From NCBI GenBank assembly GCA_022711755.1, contig JAKLEA010000003.1:1-64000 (forward strand): DNA of 64,000 bases. The letters run 5' to 3'. The notes under the pieces were generated by a model. The model made no database searches, was not told where the DNA came from, and saw only the letters and a list, made by a program, of their open reading frames with translations. The first letter of the stretch is position 1. Each line of letters opens with the position of its first letter. Made by a program: the position numbers and the translations under genes. Positions 34,301 through 43,138 of the stretch are shown here, in pieces. This DNA comes from Planctomycetota bacterium (GTDB taxonomy: Bacteria; Planctomycetota; Brocadiia; SM23-32; JAKLEA01).

Positions 34301-35320
34301 TATGTAGGACATAGCGCATCCGTCAACCGCGCAATGCGCCGATTCATCCAGGCGCATGGACGCCCCGATCACCGAAATCCCGCGTATGATTATGTGTTCC
34401 CGTCCCGAGAGATCGAACGCCAGTTGCCGACGTTTCGCCTCCACGCCGGCCGGCTTTTCTCCGTCTTTCGGGATCATGTAAAGCGTCCCGTCCTGCCAGT
34501 GCCATTCGCCGGGGCGGTCCAGCGCGTTCATGTGGCCGACGATCATGCCCCGCCCCTCCTCAGGCTGATACCCGGGGTACGGCCCCGAAAACCACCATGT
34601 GCGCGTCCTGTCGCCGACCGAAATCTCCCCGGATTTCGAGCTTTCAATAATGCCTGTCTGCGCGCTCCATCCGTGATAATGCACGCCGTAATAGCACGCG
34701 CCCTTCCAGTAATCGTCCGGCTGACCCTCAAGCAACTTGCTCACGACGCGGCCCGGCTGCCCCGACGGATCGGGAATCGAGAATTCGCCGAAGGTCGGCC
34801 ACAGCGGCGAAAGATCGGACACGTACATGCCCAGCCCGCGCGCCGGCTCGTTGGGATGCCGCGCTTCGATCATAACCTCCCCGCCCGCAAAGACCTGATT
34901 CCTTCCCGCTCCGAGGGTCCAGGACATTGGAGCCTTCCAGATTCCATCCTTGTGCGGGGTCCAACCATCAATAGGGTCGAGTCCCGAAACAATAACTTTT
35001 TGCCCGGTAAGGGGTTTTATGGTAATCGGCCTGTCCTGGCTCCCCGAACGGGGAAAGACGACTGATTCGCGATAAGTCCCTTCGAGGATGACGCATGTCT
35101 CTCCAGGCTGAAGCCGGTTGACGGCCTCATGGATCGTTCTCAGCGCGTTCCCATCTTCAGGGCCTGAACCGGAATTGGCATCATTCCCGCGCGTCGAGAC
35201 ATAGACGGTCCTTCCCCCGGCACCGGTTATGTCGGACGCCGTTTCGCCGCGCATCAATGCGCATGCGGCTAATATGAATGGAAGCGTAATCAGCGCGTAC
35301 GCGAGAGAGCGCGGCATCAT
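31343..35320 (-). CDS. Giant secreted right-handed beta-helix protein with CBM6, CBM9 and LamG modules
   Basis: A 1325-residue secreted protein; signal peptide about 1-26 with ALMRGET after it. Residues about 35-560 form a right-handed parallel beta-helix of the DUF1565/pectate-lyase-like type (VYVSTRGNDANSGS, NRLQPGETCVILEGTYRES, many short turns such as NTITSGETGIFVGG). A carbohydrate-binding CBM6-like domain is at about 690-800 (DGGWLCFKQVPLGEG, FEYFRFEQYRG), a CBM9-like domain at about 950-1140 (PPVIDGLLDEWAAVG, WTCEWRIPF) and a C-terminal LamG-like domain at about 1155-1325 (GLEAWFDASDA, GAISEILVYSR). It probably binds and cleaves an acidic or complex polysaccharide outside the cell; lyase residues are not assigned. 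Confidence 0.75.
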   Translation of the reverse strand: MMPRSLAYALITLPFILAACALMRGETASDITGAGGRTVYVSTRGNDANSGSGPEDGNALRTIHEAVNRLQPGETCVILEGTYRESVVFPRSGSQDRPITIKPLTGQKVIVSGLDPIDGWTPHKDGIWKAPMSWTLGAGRNQVFAGGEVMIEARHPNEPARGLGMYVSDLSPLWPTFGEFSIPDPSGQPGRVVSKLLEGQPDDYWKGACYYGVHYHGWSAQTGIIESSKSGEISVGDRTRTWWFSGPYPGYQPEEGRGMIVGHMNALDRPGEWHWQDGTLYMIPKDGEKPAGVEAKRRQLAFDLSGREHIIIRGISVIGASMRLDESAHCAVDGCAMSYISHFTRFYDIGQIENGRNTITSGETGIFVGGHDNAFLNCGIRFSAGAGFHLRGYHHTIHNCLIDEIDYTSHYLNAITDAVSDFGQYEGRLIGGHVITYNTMRNAGRHFFNFHGNGTSLASRDRAPMDYMAVLFAHNHLYNGMLQTRDAGFLTGYYSSGGTLNGLNSQVAFNAMHDCYDIFGMRINVLGIVYLDAGTCDVDLHHNLLWAAPGSHQRGLWYNTMCVDVHEYDNVFHPQFDRSCAELKPEDFPEKRPFRFGHDFENPPPLPVWPQLEWYKIETRGAAPLRNGEALFMGACDFNREWRTAVMSFASGSPQMNSDKSVRAKPRHGKVSDPLVMEAIACDGRHDAIKEQWTFVYNVPDGGWLCFKQVPLGEGYRRFRAVYGSDNPTPRRIEVRLDAVDGPLAGTLDLPQTDKSRGGRIQIYSEAVGEISPDAKGTRDVFIVFRCDDAKPVGEFEYFRFEQYRGPIHLQKDEVKLELRIDAPDGEKIGEFHPTFTGGPDNFCRFVAKLEAVEGARPIYLSARSALEGPVGRIEWVSFEKAKDPIDWTGIGEPPLMKNGKPILPEATHRPCARPADNYANPHSSSDRPKPMTAITRLAKPPVIDGLLDEWAAVGRAITLKESWDGSESAGPPSEAWIAYDDEAFYIAARHPVKNGGALNMEGHKWGMTDAMEIAFQDGHSAKPGHVLNLYGWPDGHFISSDQAGAPAGAVVNLSKSVTYKAAIGGGAWTCEWRIPFPACEFTPASAPLLRFNLGVRKTAHDAWVIWRGTGAATYLVARAGLAVFPEEMAKQEPPKSGLEAWFDASDAAAIERDAEGRIPAWRDKSGKGWNAKQDSPSLRPYYDAAGLNGRPALIFREKAGTRLELGDISDKKMSGTIFAVFSNPDAGAPENHDPRIFTASDGREHDYMTGICASVPGMETGGPRQGMFGFTDRWAKHARIGCFSPLDQTFFNGAISEILVYSRIMTPQEEERIRAILMARWGLQ

Positions 35321-35427
35321 TCTCGTCTCCTGTATCTTTGTCGCTTTGATATGGGGATGAGACGTTCAAGCGGGGCGGGAAACGCCCTCGACTCACATAT
35401 CATATCACGATGCTCCGCGCCAGGCTC

Positions 35428-36420
35428 TCAGAACCTTTTAACTCGCGCGTGGCAATACGGCTCCGCGCCTTTTTTATCATAATAATCCTGGTGGTAATCC
35501 TCCGCCAACCAGAATCTGCCCGCCTTCGTCACACGCGTGACGACTTTCAGCCCTTTCCCCCTCAGTATGTTTATCAGTTTCTCCGCAACGGCCTTCTGCG
35601 CTTCGTCCGTGTAGAAGATTTCTGAGCGATACTGGTTTCCAATATCCGGCCCCTGACCGTCCGCCTGCGTCGGGTCATGAATTTCAAAGAAAAGTTTCGC
35701 AATTTCTTCGTACGACGTAACGGTCGGGTCGAAAACCACTTCGACGGCTTCCGCATGGCCGGTTTTTTTAGCGCAAACCTCCTTGTAGCTAGGATTGTCC
35801 TTTCGGCCGCCGGTATAGCCGACCGTGGTCGAGATCACGCCTTTGGCCTTGCTGAGGTGATATTCGACTCCCCAGAAGCAGCCGGCGGCGAATATGGCGC
35901 GTTCGGTCTTAGGCAGTTTGTCCGCCGGAATGAAGATCATTGAGATCGAATTCACGCAATGGCGCGTGTTCTTGTCTGTTAATCCTTCTCCCAGGAAGAC
36001 GTGGCCGAGGTGTCCTCCGCAGGTTGCGCAGAGGATTTCCGTGCGCCGCCCGTCGGCGTCCGGCGCGCGTTTCACCGCTCCAGGAATTTCGTCGTCGAAG
36101 CTGGGCCAGCCGCAATGGGAGTCGAACTTGTCCTCTGAGTGATAAAGATGCGCCCCGCAGCGCCGGCAGGCGTAGACGCCCGCGGCCTTGCTGTTGCAAT
36201 ATTCCCCAGTGAAGGGCGCTTCAGTGCCCTTGCGGACTATCACGCGTTCCTCTTCCGGCGTCAGTTTCCTGTATTCCATTTTGTCGTCCGTTTTCCGGAT
36301 TATCTTTTTGACTTCGTGGCCTGTTTGCTCATTTCCCGGCGTCCCGCGCTCTGAGGCGCCATAAACAATCACGCAAATGAACGACGCGGCTGCAAGCGCC
36401 GCGATCCGGATGCTCTTCAT
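35428..36420 (-). CDS. msrBA: Secreted bifunctional methionine sulfoxide reductase MsrB-MsrA
   Basis: A 330-residue fusion from ATG 36420, which has a consensus AGGAGG eight bases upstream. A signal peptide covers about 1-22. MsrB comes first (about 48-165): zinc Cys85, Cys88, Cys131 and Cys134, and catalytic Cys155 in RHCVNSIS. MsrA follows (about 172-325) with catalytic Cys181 in GCFWG and the GYTGG and QYRS boxes. The order MsrB-MsrA is the reverse of Neisseria PilB and Haemophilus fusions. It repairs R- and S-methionine sulfoxide in exported proteins. A thioredoxin domain, present in some homologues, is absent, so an external reductant is needed. Confidence 0.92.
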   Translation of the reverse strand: MKSIRIAALAAASFICVIVYGASERGTPGNEQTGHEVKKIIRKTDDKMEYRKLTPEEERVIVRKGTEAPFTGEYCNSKAAGVYACRRCGAHLYHSEDKFDSHCGWPSFDDEIPGAVKRAPDADGRRTEILCATCGGHLGHVFLGEGLTDKNTRHCVNSISMIFIPADKLPKTERAIFAAGCFWGVEYHLSKAKGVISTTVGYTGGRKDNPSYKEVCAKKTGHAEAVEVVFDPTVTSYEEIAKLFFEIHDPTQADGQGPDIGNQYRSEIFYTDEAQKAVAEKLINILRGKGLKVVTRVTKAGRFWLAEDYHQDYYDKKGAEPYCHARVKRF

Positions 36421-36579
36421 GGCTGATCCTCCTATGTCCGGAGGCCGCGCTGTCACGACTGCATCATGATACCCGGCTTTACTGCTACGGCAATGGCCGG
36501 GCCACCGCTCGGCCTTCGCTTAATTATAGGTGTCATTTCTTTTCGGCCCGGCGCATGCTCCGATTTCAATATCCAATCC

Positions 36580-36635
36580 GCTTCACATGAAGCGATGAAA
36601 TGAACATCGCAGACGCGATCTCAGAGCATTATAAT
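36580..36635 (+). promoter_or_regulatory. Candidate promoter and operator dyads of the ABC importer operon
   Basis: A perfect -10 TATAAT lies at 36630-36635, 25 bases before the TTG start of the binding-protein gene; the -35 region is weak, as expected for an activated promoter. Two dyads lie upstream: GCTTCA-CA-TGAAGC (36580-36593) and ATCGC-AGAC-GCGAT (36606-36619), the second overlapping the -35 position. They could bind a sugar-responsive regulator. The rest of the gap 36421-36660 holds a possible minus-strand -10 (ATTATA at 36523-36528) for msrBA and no gene. Confidence 0.4.
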
Positions 36636-36660
36636 AGAGCAATCTGGAGGAACGCCCGTC

Positions 36661-37938
36661 TTGCGACATCCCATCCTGATACCATTCGTCATGGCGCTGA
36701 TTCTCGCAATCGCGCTGCTGACGGGGCGAAGACAACCCAGCGACCGAGACGGGCGCCCCATAGTCGTCTATGCCCATCCTCCCTGCCCGCCGGAACTGAT
36801 GGACCTTTATCGCCCGATATGGAACGAATTCCAGAGAACGCATCCAGACATAAATTTCCAGGTTCTCCACATCACCGGCAATTATGAGGACAAGATCAAG
36901 ATCATGTTCGCCGGCAATGTCGCCCCGGACGTCATTTTCATGTATCCGACCGCGCTGCCGGCGTGGGTTGACCTCGGCGCGCTGGAGCCGATGGACGAAT
37001 ACCTCGCCAGGAGCCGGGAGACGTCACACAAGGATTACTTCCCCGTCATGCTCGACACGTTCAGTTACGAAGGGAAGATTTACGGCCTGCCGAAGGATGC
37101 TTCCGTTGCGATCATGGAATACAACATTGATATGTTTGAGCGATGCGGCGTCGCTAAGCCGCGCGCAGACTGGACGTGGGAGGACATGCTGAAGGCCGCG
37201 AAGGAACTCACACGAGACACGGACGGGGACGGTCGCGTTGACCAGTGGGGCATGAATTCCTACGACTGGTGGACCTTTGTCTGGCAGAACGGGGGAAACA
37301 TTCTGGACTCGACCGGGACGCGCTGCGCGCTGCTTGAACCGGCGGCCATCGAGGCGCTGGAATTCTGGGCGGCGCTTCGGCATAAGCACGGCGTCACCCC
37401 GACGCCCGAGGCGACCGCCGACCTCGGCAACACCCGCCTGTTCGAACTTGGCAAGGTTGGAATGCACTTCGAGATGTACCCCGTCGTCTCAATCTTCCGC
37501 AAGACGTGCGAGTTCCAGTGGGACCTTGCGCATATGCCGGCGGGGCCGAAGGGACAAGCCACGCCCGCCGTCGGCAGCGCGATGGCCGTGACGGTCCAGA
37601 GCCGCAACAAAGAGGCCGCGTTCGAATTTGCGCGGTGGATGACGTCGCCGGACGGGATGCTGGGTTTGGTGAGCGTCGAAAGCCCGTCATGCGTTGCGCT
37701 GGCGCAATCGCCGCAATTTCTGGAAAGCCCCGGCCCCCCGAAGACGAAGAGCGTCGCCGTCGAGGCGATGGAATACGCGCATGTTCCGTTGCAGCACCCG
37801 TGCTACGCGGAGATCATTGACACGCTCTACCCGGAGTTGGAGAAGGCGCAGCGCGGAACGATACCGGCGCGGGAGGCGCTGGAAAACGCCATCCCGCAGA
37901 TTGACCGGATTCTGCAACGTTACGCAGCGACGAAGTAG
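36661..37938 (+). CDS. Sugar ABC transporter solute-binding protein (family 1)
   Basis: A 425-residue extracellular solute-binding protein of the maltose/UgpB cluster. TTG 36661 is the likely start, with GGAGG ten bases upstream. An uncleaved or weakly cleaved hydrophobic segment (about 5-22) is present without a lipobox Cys. The body shows the two-lobed pattern: YEDKIKIMFAGNVAPDVIFMYPTALP, YGLPKDASVAIMEYNIDMFE and, near the end, FARWMTSPDGMLG. It should deliver an oligosaccharide or sugar acid to the two permeases encoded next. The ligand is not predictable. Confidence 0.9.
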   Translation: MRHPILIPFVMALILAIALLTGRRQPSDRDGRPIVVYAHPPCPPELMDLYRPIWNEFQRTHPDINFQVLHITGNYEDKIKIMFAGNVAPDVIFMYPTALPAWVDLGALEPMDEYLARSRETSHKDYFPVMLDTFSYEGKIYGLPKDASVAIMEYNIDMFERCGVAKPRADWTWEDMLKAAKELTRDTDGDGRVDQWGMNSYDWWTFVWQNGGNILDSTGTRCALLEPAAIEALEFWAALRHKHGVTPTPEATADLGNTRLFELGKVGMHFEMYPVVSIFRKTCEFQWDLAHMPAGPKGQATPAVGSAMAVTVQSRNKEAAFEFARWMTSPDGMLGLVSVESPSCVALAQSPQFLESPGPPKTKSVAVEAMEYAHVPLQHPCYAEIIDTLYPELEKAQRGTIPAREALENAIPQIDRILQRYAATK

Positions 37939-38022
37939 AGCGATTTTGTCCGGACAGGCGTGTTCTCGCGTCGGCCTTTAGCCACGGTTCGGACGCGCCA
38001 TTAGAATATCGGTTTGAGCGGA

Positions 38023-38946
38023 ATGACGACTCGGAAGAACACGCTTTCACCAATGGCCCGGGAGGACAGGCGGGATTTCTGGCTGTTCCTGTCTCCATGG
38101 CTGATTGGATTCCTCTTTTTCGGCGCGGGGCCGATCTTTGCGTCCCTCCTGCTGTCGCTGACGGACTATAGCATCTTCCGTCCTCCGCGATACGTCGGGC
38201 TTCAGAACTACAAGGAACTCCTCGCCGGCGATCCGCTGATCTACAAGGCGTTCTGGAACACGCTGTTTTACACGGTTTTTGCTGTTCCTCTGGGCACGGC
38301 GGCGGCGTTGCTGGTGGCGATGCTGCTTAATCAGAAGGTTCGCGGATTGTCAGTCTGGCGCACGATCTATTACCTGCCTTGCGTTGTCTCCGGCGTGGCG
38401 ATGGGCGTGCTTTGGAGATGGATATTCAATCCCGAAATCGGCCTTGCCAACGCGCTGCTGCGCCCTTTCCTGCGCGTGTTCGATCTCCCGGATCCGAAAT
38501 GGCTGCTCGATCCGAATCTGGCCAAGCCGGCCTACGTTCTGATGAGCCTGTGGGGGATCGGCGGCGGCATGATCATCTTCCTGGCCGGGCTTCAGGGCGT
38601 CCCGACGCACCTTTACGAGGCGGCGGAGATTGACGGCGCGGGACGATGGTCGAAGTTCTGGAACGTGACGCTGCCCATGCTCACGCCAGTGGTATTCTTC
38701 TCGCTGACGATGGGCTTCATCGGCTCGTTCCAGATATTCGCCCAAGCCTACGTCATGAGCGGGCGCGGCGTGGCGAATTCAACGCTCTTCTATGTGCTGT
38801 ACCTGTTCGACCAGGCATTCCGCTACTTCCGCATGGGCTACGCATCAGCGATGGCTTGGGTACTCTTCGGGATCGTGCTGATCGTCACCGTCATCCAGTT
38901 CAGTCTGGCGAAGCGATGGGTCTTCTACGCCGGGGGGGAGTCATGA
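38023..38946 (+). CDS. Sugar ABC transporter permease (MalF/UgpA type)
   Basis: A 307-residue inner-membrane permease with six predicted transmembrane segments, starting at ATG 38023 (an in-frame TTG at 38014 is an alternative). The first segment reads FWLFLSPWLIGFLFFGAGPIF; the cytoplasmic EAA loop is EAAEIDGAGRWSKFWNVTLPM, which contacts the ATPase. The gene is third-letter GC-rich like its neighbours, and its TGA overlaps the ATG of the next permease by ATGA. It pairs with that permease to form the channel. Confidence 0.92.
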   Translation: MTTRKNTLSPMAREDRRDFWLFLSPWLIGFLFFGAGPIFASLLLSLTDYSIFRPPRYVGLQNYKELLAGDPLIYKAFWNTLFYTVFAVPLGTAAALLVAMLLNQKVRGLSVWRTIYYLPCVVSGVAMGVLWRWIFNPEIGLANALLRPFLRVFDLPDPKWLLDPNLAKPAYVLMSLWGIGGGMIIFLAGLQGVPTHLYEAAEIDGAGRWSKFWNVTLPMLTPVVFFSLTMGFIGSFQIFAQAYVMSGRGVANSTLFYVLYLFDQAFRYFRMGYASAMAWVLFGIVLIVTVIQFSLAKRWVFYAGGES

Positions 38947-39794
38947 GCGAAAACTCCGCAAGGCAATCCCCCGCTTTCCGGTTCATGATATACGTCCTGC
39001 TGTCGCTCGGGGCCTGTGGGATGCTGCTGCCCTTCGCGTGGTTGCTCCGAAGCAGCCTTTGCGACGAGAAATCCGTCATAAAGCCGCTTGAAAGCCTCGG
39101 CGACTTCATCCCGCCGGGAATTCATCCCGGCAATTACGCAGAGGTTTTCCGCGCGGTCCCGTTTCTGCGTTACCTGCTGAATACGGTCTTCATAACGATT
39201 TGCGTGGTCGGCGGCTCGGTCATCTCGTCCAGCCTGTGCGCATACGCCTTCGCCTTCTGCCGCGTGGCATATAAGAAAAGAGTCTTCTACTGCGTGCTGG
39301 CCACCATGATGCTGCCGGGCGTTGTAACGATGATCCCGGTCTTCATCCTCTTCCGCGAAATCGGATGGTTCGACACGTTCAAGCCCCTCATCATCCCGGC
39401 GTTTTTCGGCAACGCCTTTGCCATATTCCTGTTCCGGCAGTTTTTTATGGGATTGCCGTTCGAACTGGTCGAGGCCGCGCGCATTGACGGAGCGACGAAC
39501 CTGGAAATCTACTGGCGCGTCGTAATGCCGTTGTCGCGCCCCGTCATCATCACAGTCGCCATCTTCGCCTTCATGGGAACGTGGAACGACTTCATGGGGC
39601 CGCTGATCTTCCTAAACAGTCAGGAAAGGTGGACGCTGCAACTCGGCCTGAACAGTTTCATGGGGCAGATCAACAACCAGTGGCATCTGCTGATGGCAGC
39701 CGCAGTGATGGTCCTTGTCCCGGTGCTGGCGGTGTTCTTCTTCCTTCAGCGCTATTTCATACGCGGCATCGCGCTGACGGGTCTTAAAGGTTAG
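38943..39794 (+). CDS. Sugar ABC transporter permease (MalG/UgpE type)
   Basis: A 283-residue permease starting at ATG 38943, which overlaps the stop of the first permease (ATGA). Six membrane segments are visible, e.g. FMIYVLLSLGACGMLLPFAWL; the EAA loop is VEAARIDGATNLEIYWRVVMPL and the C-terminal YFIRGIALTGLKG ends as in MalG/UgpE proteins. No ATP-binding subunit follows, although such proteins need one; a shared MsmX/UgpC-like ATPase elsewhere in the genome is the usual solution. Confidence 0.92.
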   Translation: MSENSARQSPAFRFMIYVLLSLGACGMLLPFAWLLRSSLCDEKSVIKPLESLGDFIPPGIHPGNYAEVFRAVPFLRYLLNTVFITICVVGGSVISSSLCAYAFAFCRVAYKKRVFYCVLATMMLPGVVTMIPVFILFREIGWFDTFKPLIIPAFFGNAFAIFLFRQFFMGLPFELVEAARIDGATNLEIYWRVVMPLSRPVIITVAIFAFMGTWNDFMGPLIFLNSQERWTLQLGLNSFMGQINNQWHLLMAAAVMVLVPVLAVFFFLQRYFIRGIALTGLKG

Positions 39795-39886
39795 AAATGG
39801 TTCCCCCTTCTCCCGCGGGGGGCCGCGGCGTCCCGTCGCGCCGGATGAGGAGGCGGGAATATTCCTGAACAGACGGCGGATTTCAG

Positions 39887-41638
39887 TCATTCTCCCTTTG
39901 CCGGATTCTGCGGTCGGGGCAGGTATGGATACCATGTTTTGGCCAGCGCTCCGATAGCTCCCAAAGTCACCGCCAGGCAGACCATCGCGCGGCCATGCCA
40001 GTGGCCGACAAGATACATCGGGAAGAGGTAGCATCCCGTTATCGCGGCGATGCCGAGGCAGACGTTGAGAATCGCAAGCGCGGGGCTTTCGGACGGCTCG
40101 CGCAATTCCACCGCGTTCAGCCCGGCGTGGGCCTTTATATCCCCCCACGCCCCGAAAGGCCTGACCTTGCGATAGAACGCGATCAGGATTTCCTCATCAA
40201 CCGGCGGCGTGGCAAGCGACACAATCACAGCAGCCAGCAGCGACACCGCGCAAATAGATGGAAACACAATGTAATCCGGCATATTCGGGAACCGCAGCAC
40301 AATCACCGAGAGAGCAATCCCCCCAAGCGTGCCAGCCGCGTAACCCCACCCGTTGATGCGCCACCAGTACCAGCGCAGGAAATTGGGCATGACAACCCCG
40401 GCCGTCAGAGCCATCATCAACCAGTTCCATATCTGCGCGATGGATTTGGCCTGGAAGCCGATCGCGATGCCGACCAGCACGATGCCGATCGTTGCGAAAT
40501 GTCCGGCCCGGACAAGGTTTCTCTCCTCCGTCTGCGGCCTGAAGAACGGCTGCCAGACGTCACGGACAATGTATGACGCCCCGGCATTGACGGTCGAACT
40601 AAAGGTGGACATGAAGGCTGCGATCAACCCCGCAATAATAAATCCGCGAAGCCCGGTTGGAACATGGTCCCGAAGCACGCTCGGCATGGCCTTCTCAGGA
40701 TCGGCGAATTCGCCGGCGGCGGTCAGCGCCAGCAGCGCGATGCCCATCGCCATGCCCCAGCGAACGATCATGAACGGGCTCCAGGCCGCGCCGATCTTGG
40801 CGGCGTCCCGCTCGTCCCGGGCGGCAAGGAAGCGTTGGAAATCGTAAAGCTGAGCCGGCCCGCCCGCGTTGGTTATCAAACCCTTCAGAACCCACGCGAT
40901 CACGAAGATCCCGAAAAACCGGTATTCCGCCGCCGGCGATCCGGCAGGGACTTTCAGTTCCCATGCCGGCTTTAACGATTCCCAGCCGGCCGGCAGCTTC
41001 TGCGCCAGCAGTTCCGGGGTCAGCCTGTTGTATGCAATCGCGCAAATGGCTATCGCGGCAAGCGTCAGAATGATCGTCTGGATGACATCCGTGATGACAA
41101 CGCTGTAAAGCCCGCCCATCAGAACGTAGAAAGTTGTCAGACCAATTATAACCATGGCGCAGACGTGCGGAGGCCAGCCGAGGTAGACCGAGCCGAACTT
41201 GCCTATCCCCTGAAAATCGTAGCCGATGAATGTCGCCAGCGTAACGATCGCCATGAATGCGTACGCCGTCCTCGCCACGCGGCCGCCCTTGTCCGCCCCG
41301 AATCTCGTGACCATCCACTCCGCTCCGGTCATGGCGTTGGAGCGGCGCACCCACTTGCCCATATAGCCCAGGCAGAACGCCCCCATCATGCAGCCCCACA
41401 TCCAGTGAATCCACATGGACTTCATGCCCATCATGACGAGCATGGACACGATCCACATCGTCCCCGTTATGTCGAAGTTCGACACCGAGCCTGACATGGC
41501 CAGCGCCACCCAGTTCATGCTCTTGTCGCCCAGGAAGTAGGCTTCAAGGTTCTTCGAGGCGCGCTTCAGATACCAGAAGCCGGCGCCCGTCACGACAATG
41601 AAATACGCCGCGATTACCGCCCAGTCTATCGCATTCAT
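39887..41638 (-). CDS. Sodium/solute symporter (SSS family)
   Basis: A 583-residue membrane protein of the SLC5-like sodium/solute symporter family with about 13 transmembrane segments; GAGGGAAG precedes ATG 41638. Family segments include AYFIVVTGAGFWYLKRASKNLEAYFLG at the N-terminus, SVSNFDITGTMWIVSM in the second helix and GLIAAFMSTFSSTVNAGASYIVRD, the typical sodium-site helix. The substrate is probably a monosaccharide, a uronate or a related compound. It is downstream of, and 19 bases from, the UROD-like gene on the same strand, so transport and metabolism of one compound may be linked. It runs convergent to the ABC operon. Confidence 0.9.
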   Translation of the reverse strand: MNAIDWAVIAAYFIVVTGAGFWYLKRASKNLEAYFLGDKSMNWVALAMSGSVSNFDITGTMWIVSMLVMMGMKSMWIHWMWGCMMGAFCLGYMGKWVRRSNAMTGAEWMVTRFGADKGGRVARTAYAFMAIVTLATFIGYDFQGIGKFGSVYLGWPPHVCAMVIIGLTTFYVLMGGLYSVVITDVIQTIILTLAAIAICAIAYNRLTPELLAQKLPAGWESLKPAWELKVPAGSPAAEYRFFGIFVIAWVLKGLITNAGGPAQLYDFQRFLAARDERDAAKIGAAWSPFMIVRWGMAMGIALLALTAAGEFADPEKAMPSVLRDHVPTGLRGFIIAGLIAAFMSTFSSTVNAGASYIVRDVWQPFFRPQTEERNLVRAGHFATIGIVLVGIAIGFQAKSIAQIWNWLMMALTAGVVMPNFLRWYWWRINGWGYAAGTLGGIALSVIVLRFPNMPDYIVFPSICAVSLLAAVIVSLATPPVDEEILIAFYRKVRPFGAWGDIKAHAGLNAVELREPSESPALAILNVCLGIAAITGCYLFPMYLVGHWHGRAMVCLAVTLGAIGALAKTWYPYLPRPQNPAKGE

Positions 41639-41657
41639 GTCTTCCCTCGGACTTGCG

Positions 41658-42872
41658 TTATGACGACTCGTTCACCGCGTCGAACATGGCAATGACGTTT
41701 TCCGGCGGCGCGTCGGAGAGGATGTTGTGGACCTGCTGGAAAACGAATCCCCCGCCCTTGCGCAGGATGCCGACCTGCTTTCTGACGTGGCGGGCGACTT
41801 CTTCCGGGGCCGCCTTCGGCAGCACGTTGCGCGTGTCGCATCCGCCGCCCCAGAACGTGATGTCTTTGCCGAAATCAGACTTCAATCCCTCCGCGTCCAT
41901 GCCGGAGCAGGTTATCTGCACTGGGTTGATCGCGTCCAACCCGGCCTCGATCAGGTCGGGAAGCAGTTCCCGGACGCCACCGCAGCAGTGCAGCATCACC
42001 TTGACGTTCGCCATGCGTTTCGCGGCGTTCCAGAGCAGCGAATGGCGCGGCTTGAAGAACTCTCGGTACATCGCCGGGGAGATCTGCGGCCCCGTCTGCA
42101 TGCCCAGGTCGTCCCCGAACACGATCACGTCAATGCAGCCCCCGACCGCCGCAAGGTAACGCTCCAGGTTGCCCATGTGAATCCCGAAAAGTTTGTCCAG
42201 GAAGCGATGCGCCTTTTCCGGCTCCCCGGCAAGCAGCAGCAGCGCGTTGTCGTTGCGATAAAGGAACTGCATGACCTCCAGAAGGTTCCCGCCGAACAGT
42301 CCGATGATCGCGCGGTCCGTTCCGTCGCGCAGCCGTCGCGCCCCGTCGGCAAGCTCTTCGCGGCTGACCGGGCCGGGGGGGGAGGCTATGGCCGTCCACA
42401 TGGACTCGCCGAACGCCTCCGGGATGTGATCCAAATCCTCGTTTTCAATGAACGGGAAATGGCATTGCTCGAAGTAGAGCGCCCCGTCGGGCATACGGGC
42501 GATGGCGCGCCCGCTTTTCGAGCGGATCACCCACGCCCCGCTTTCCCTTTCAGGGACGGACCATGCCGGCACGAGGCACGGCGAGCCGTCCGGCAGGACC
42601 CAGTCCGCCCAATCCGATTCCCTCCGGCTGAAACCGCGCCCAAGCTCGACGGTGTCAACGCCGAACCTGTCCATAACGTCCTCGTCAACAACGGCAAGCT
42701 GCTGGATGATGTCGTAGACGCGGACGGACCTTTCCGGCAGGCCGAGCGCTTTGCGCAGTTTCGGATAGGCGATCGCGGAGATGCCGGAGGACCTGTGGCC
42801 GGAGAAGTCAATCGGCGCGCGGTCGGTCTCGCGATGCCCGATCGCCGCCAGAACCCGATCCCGTGACTTCAT
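41658..42872 (-). CDS. UROD-like family protein, second copy
   Basis: A 404-residue protein of the uroporphyrinogen decarboxylase-like fold, clearly divergent from the one at 1300-2406. Markers are the N-terminal MKSRDRVLAAIGHRETDRAPIDF segment, VFGDDLGMQTGPQISPAMYREFFKPR in the middle, VMLHCCGGVRELLPDLIEAGLD (a possible zinc ligand His-Cys-Cys, as in MtaA/CmuA methyltransferases) and FWGGGCDTRNVLP near the end. This suggests a zinc-dependent methyl or alkyl transfer rather than haem synthesis. It leads the symporter gene, so the imported compound may be its substrate. GGGGAAG precedes ATG 42872. Confidence 0.8.
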   Translation of the reverse strand: MKSRDRVLAAIGHRETDRAPIDFSGHRSSGISAIAYPKLRKALGLPERSVRVYDIIQQLAVVDEDVMDRFGVDTVELGRGFSRRESDWADWVLPDGSPCLVPAWSVPERESGAWVIRSKSGRAIARMPDGALYFEQCHFPFIENEDLDHIPEAFGESMWTAIASPPGPVSREELADGARRLRDGTDRAIIGLFGGNLLEVMQFLYRNDNALLLLAGEPEKAHRFLDKLFGIHMGNLERYLAAVGGCIDVIVFGDDLGMQTGPQISPAMYREFFKPRHSLLWNAAKRMANVKVMLHCCGGVRELLPDLIEAGLDAINPVQITCSGMDAEGLKSDFGKDITFWGGGCDTRNVLPKAAPEEVARHVRKQVGILRKGGGFVFQQVHNILSDAPPENVIAMFDAVNESS

Positions 42873-43138
42873 CGTCTTCCCCTTTCCTGAATCGCAAGGG
42901 CGAACGCAGGATTTATTCAGGAGGGCATTCTATCGCAACGCGCCGATTGGCGGATGATATTTTTAATGATCCGCGGGGGGGCATTGGCGGGCTGGCGGGA
43001 GGATTGGGGCGGGATTGTTGACAGGGGCGGCGCGGGGAAGCTGTCTTGCGGGCGGGGAACCTTCAAGAATTTTATAGCGAAGCGCCGCTTCGCGGCGCTC
43101 AAAGGGTAAAAGCAAAAGAGGGCAGAGGGTAAAAACGG
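42873..43138. other. Noncoding gap with a GC hairpin lacking a T-tract
   Basis: This 266-bp gap between two minus-strand genes holds G-rich runs (42976-43060) and one perfect hairpin, AGCGCCGC (43081-43088) TTC GCGGCGCT (43092-43099), about 40 bases after the stop of the caspase-FGE gene. On that gene's strand the loop is GAA and no T-tract follows, so it is not a standard terminator. T-rich and A-rich runs lie before it. No small open frame with a ribosome site is visible. Confidence 0.5.

Noticed and set aside
43081..43099. The GC hairpin after the caspase-FGE gene as a standard terminator.
   Set aside because: No T-tract follows it on either strand; it was kept only as a structural note.
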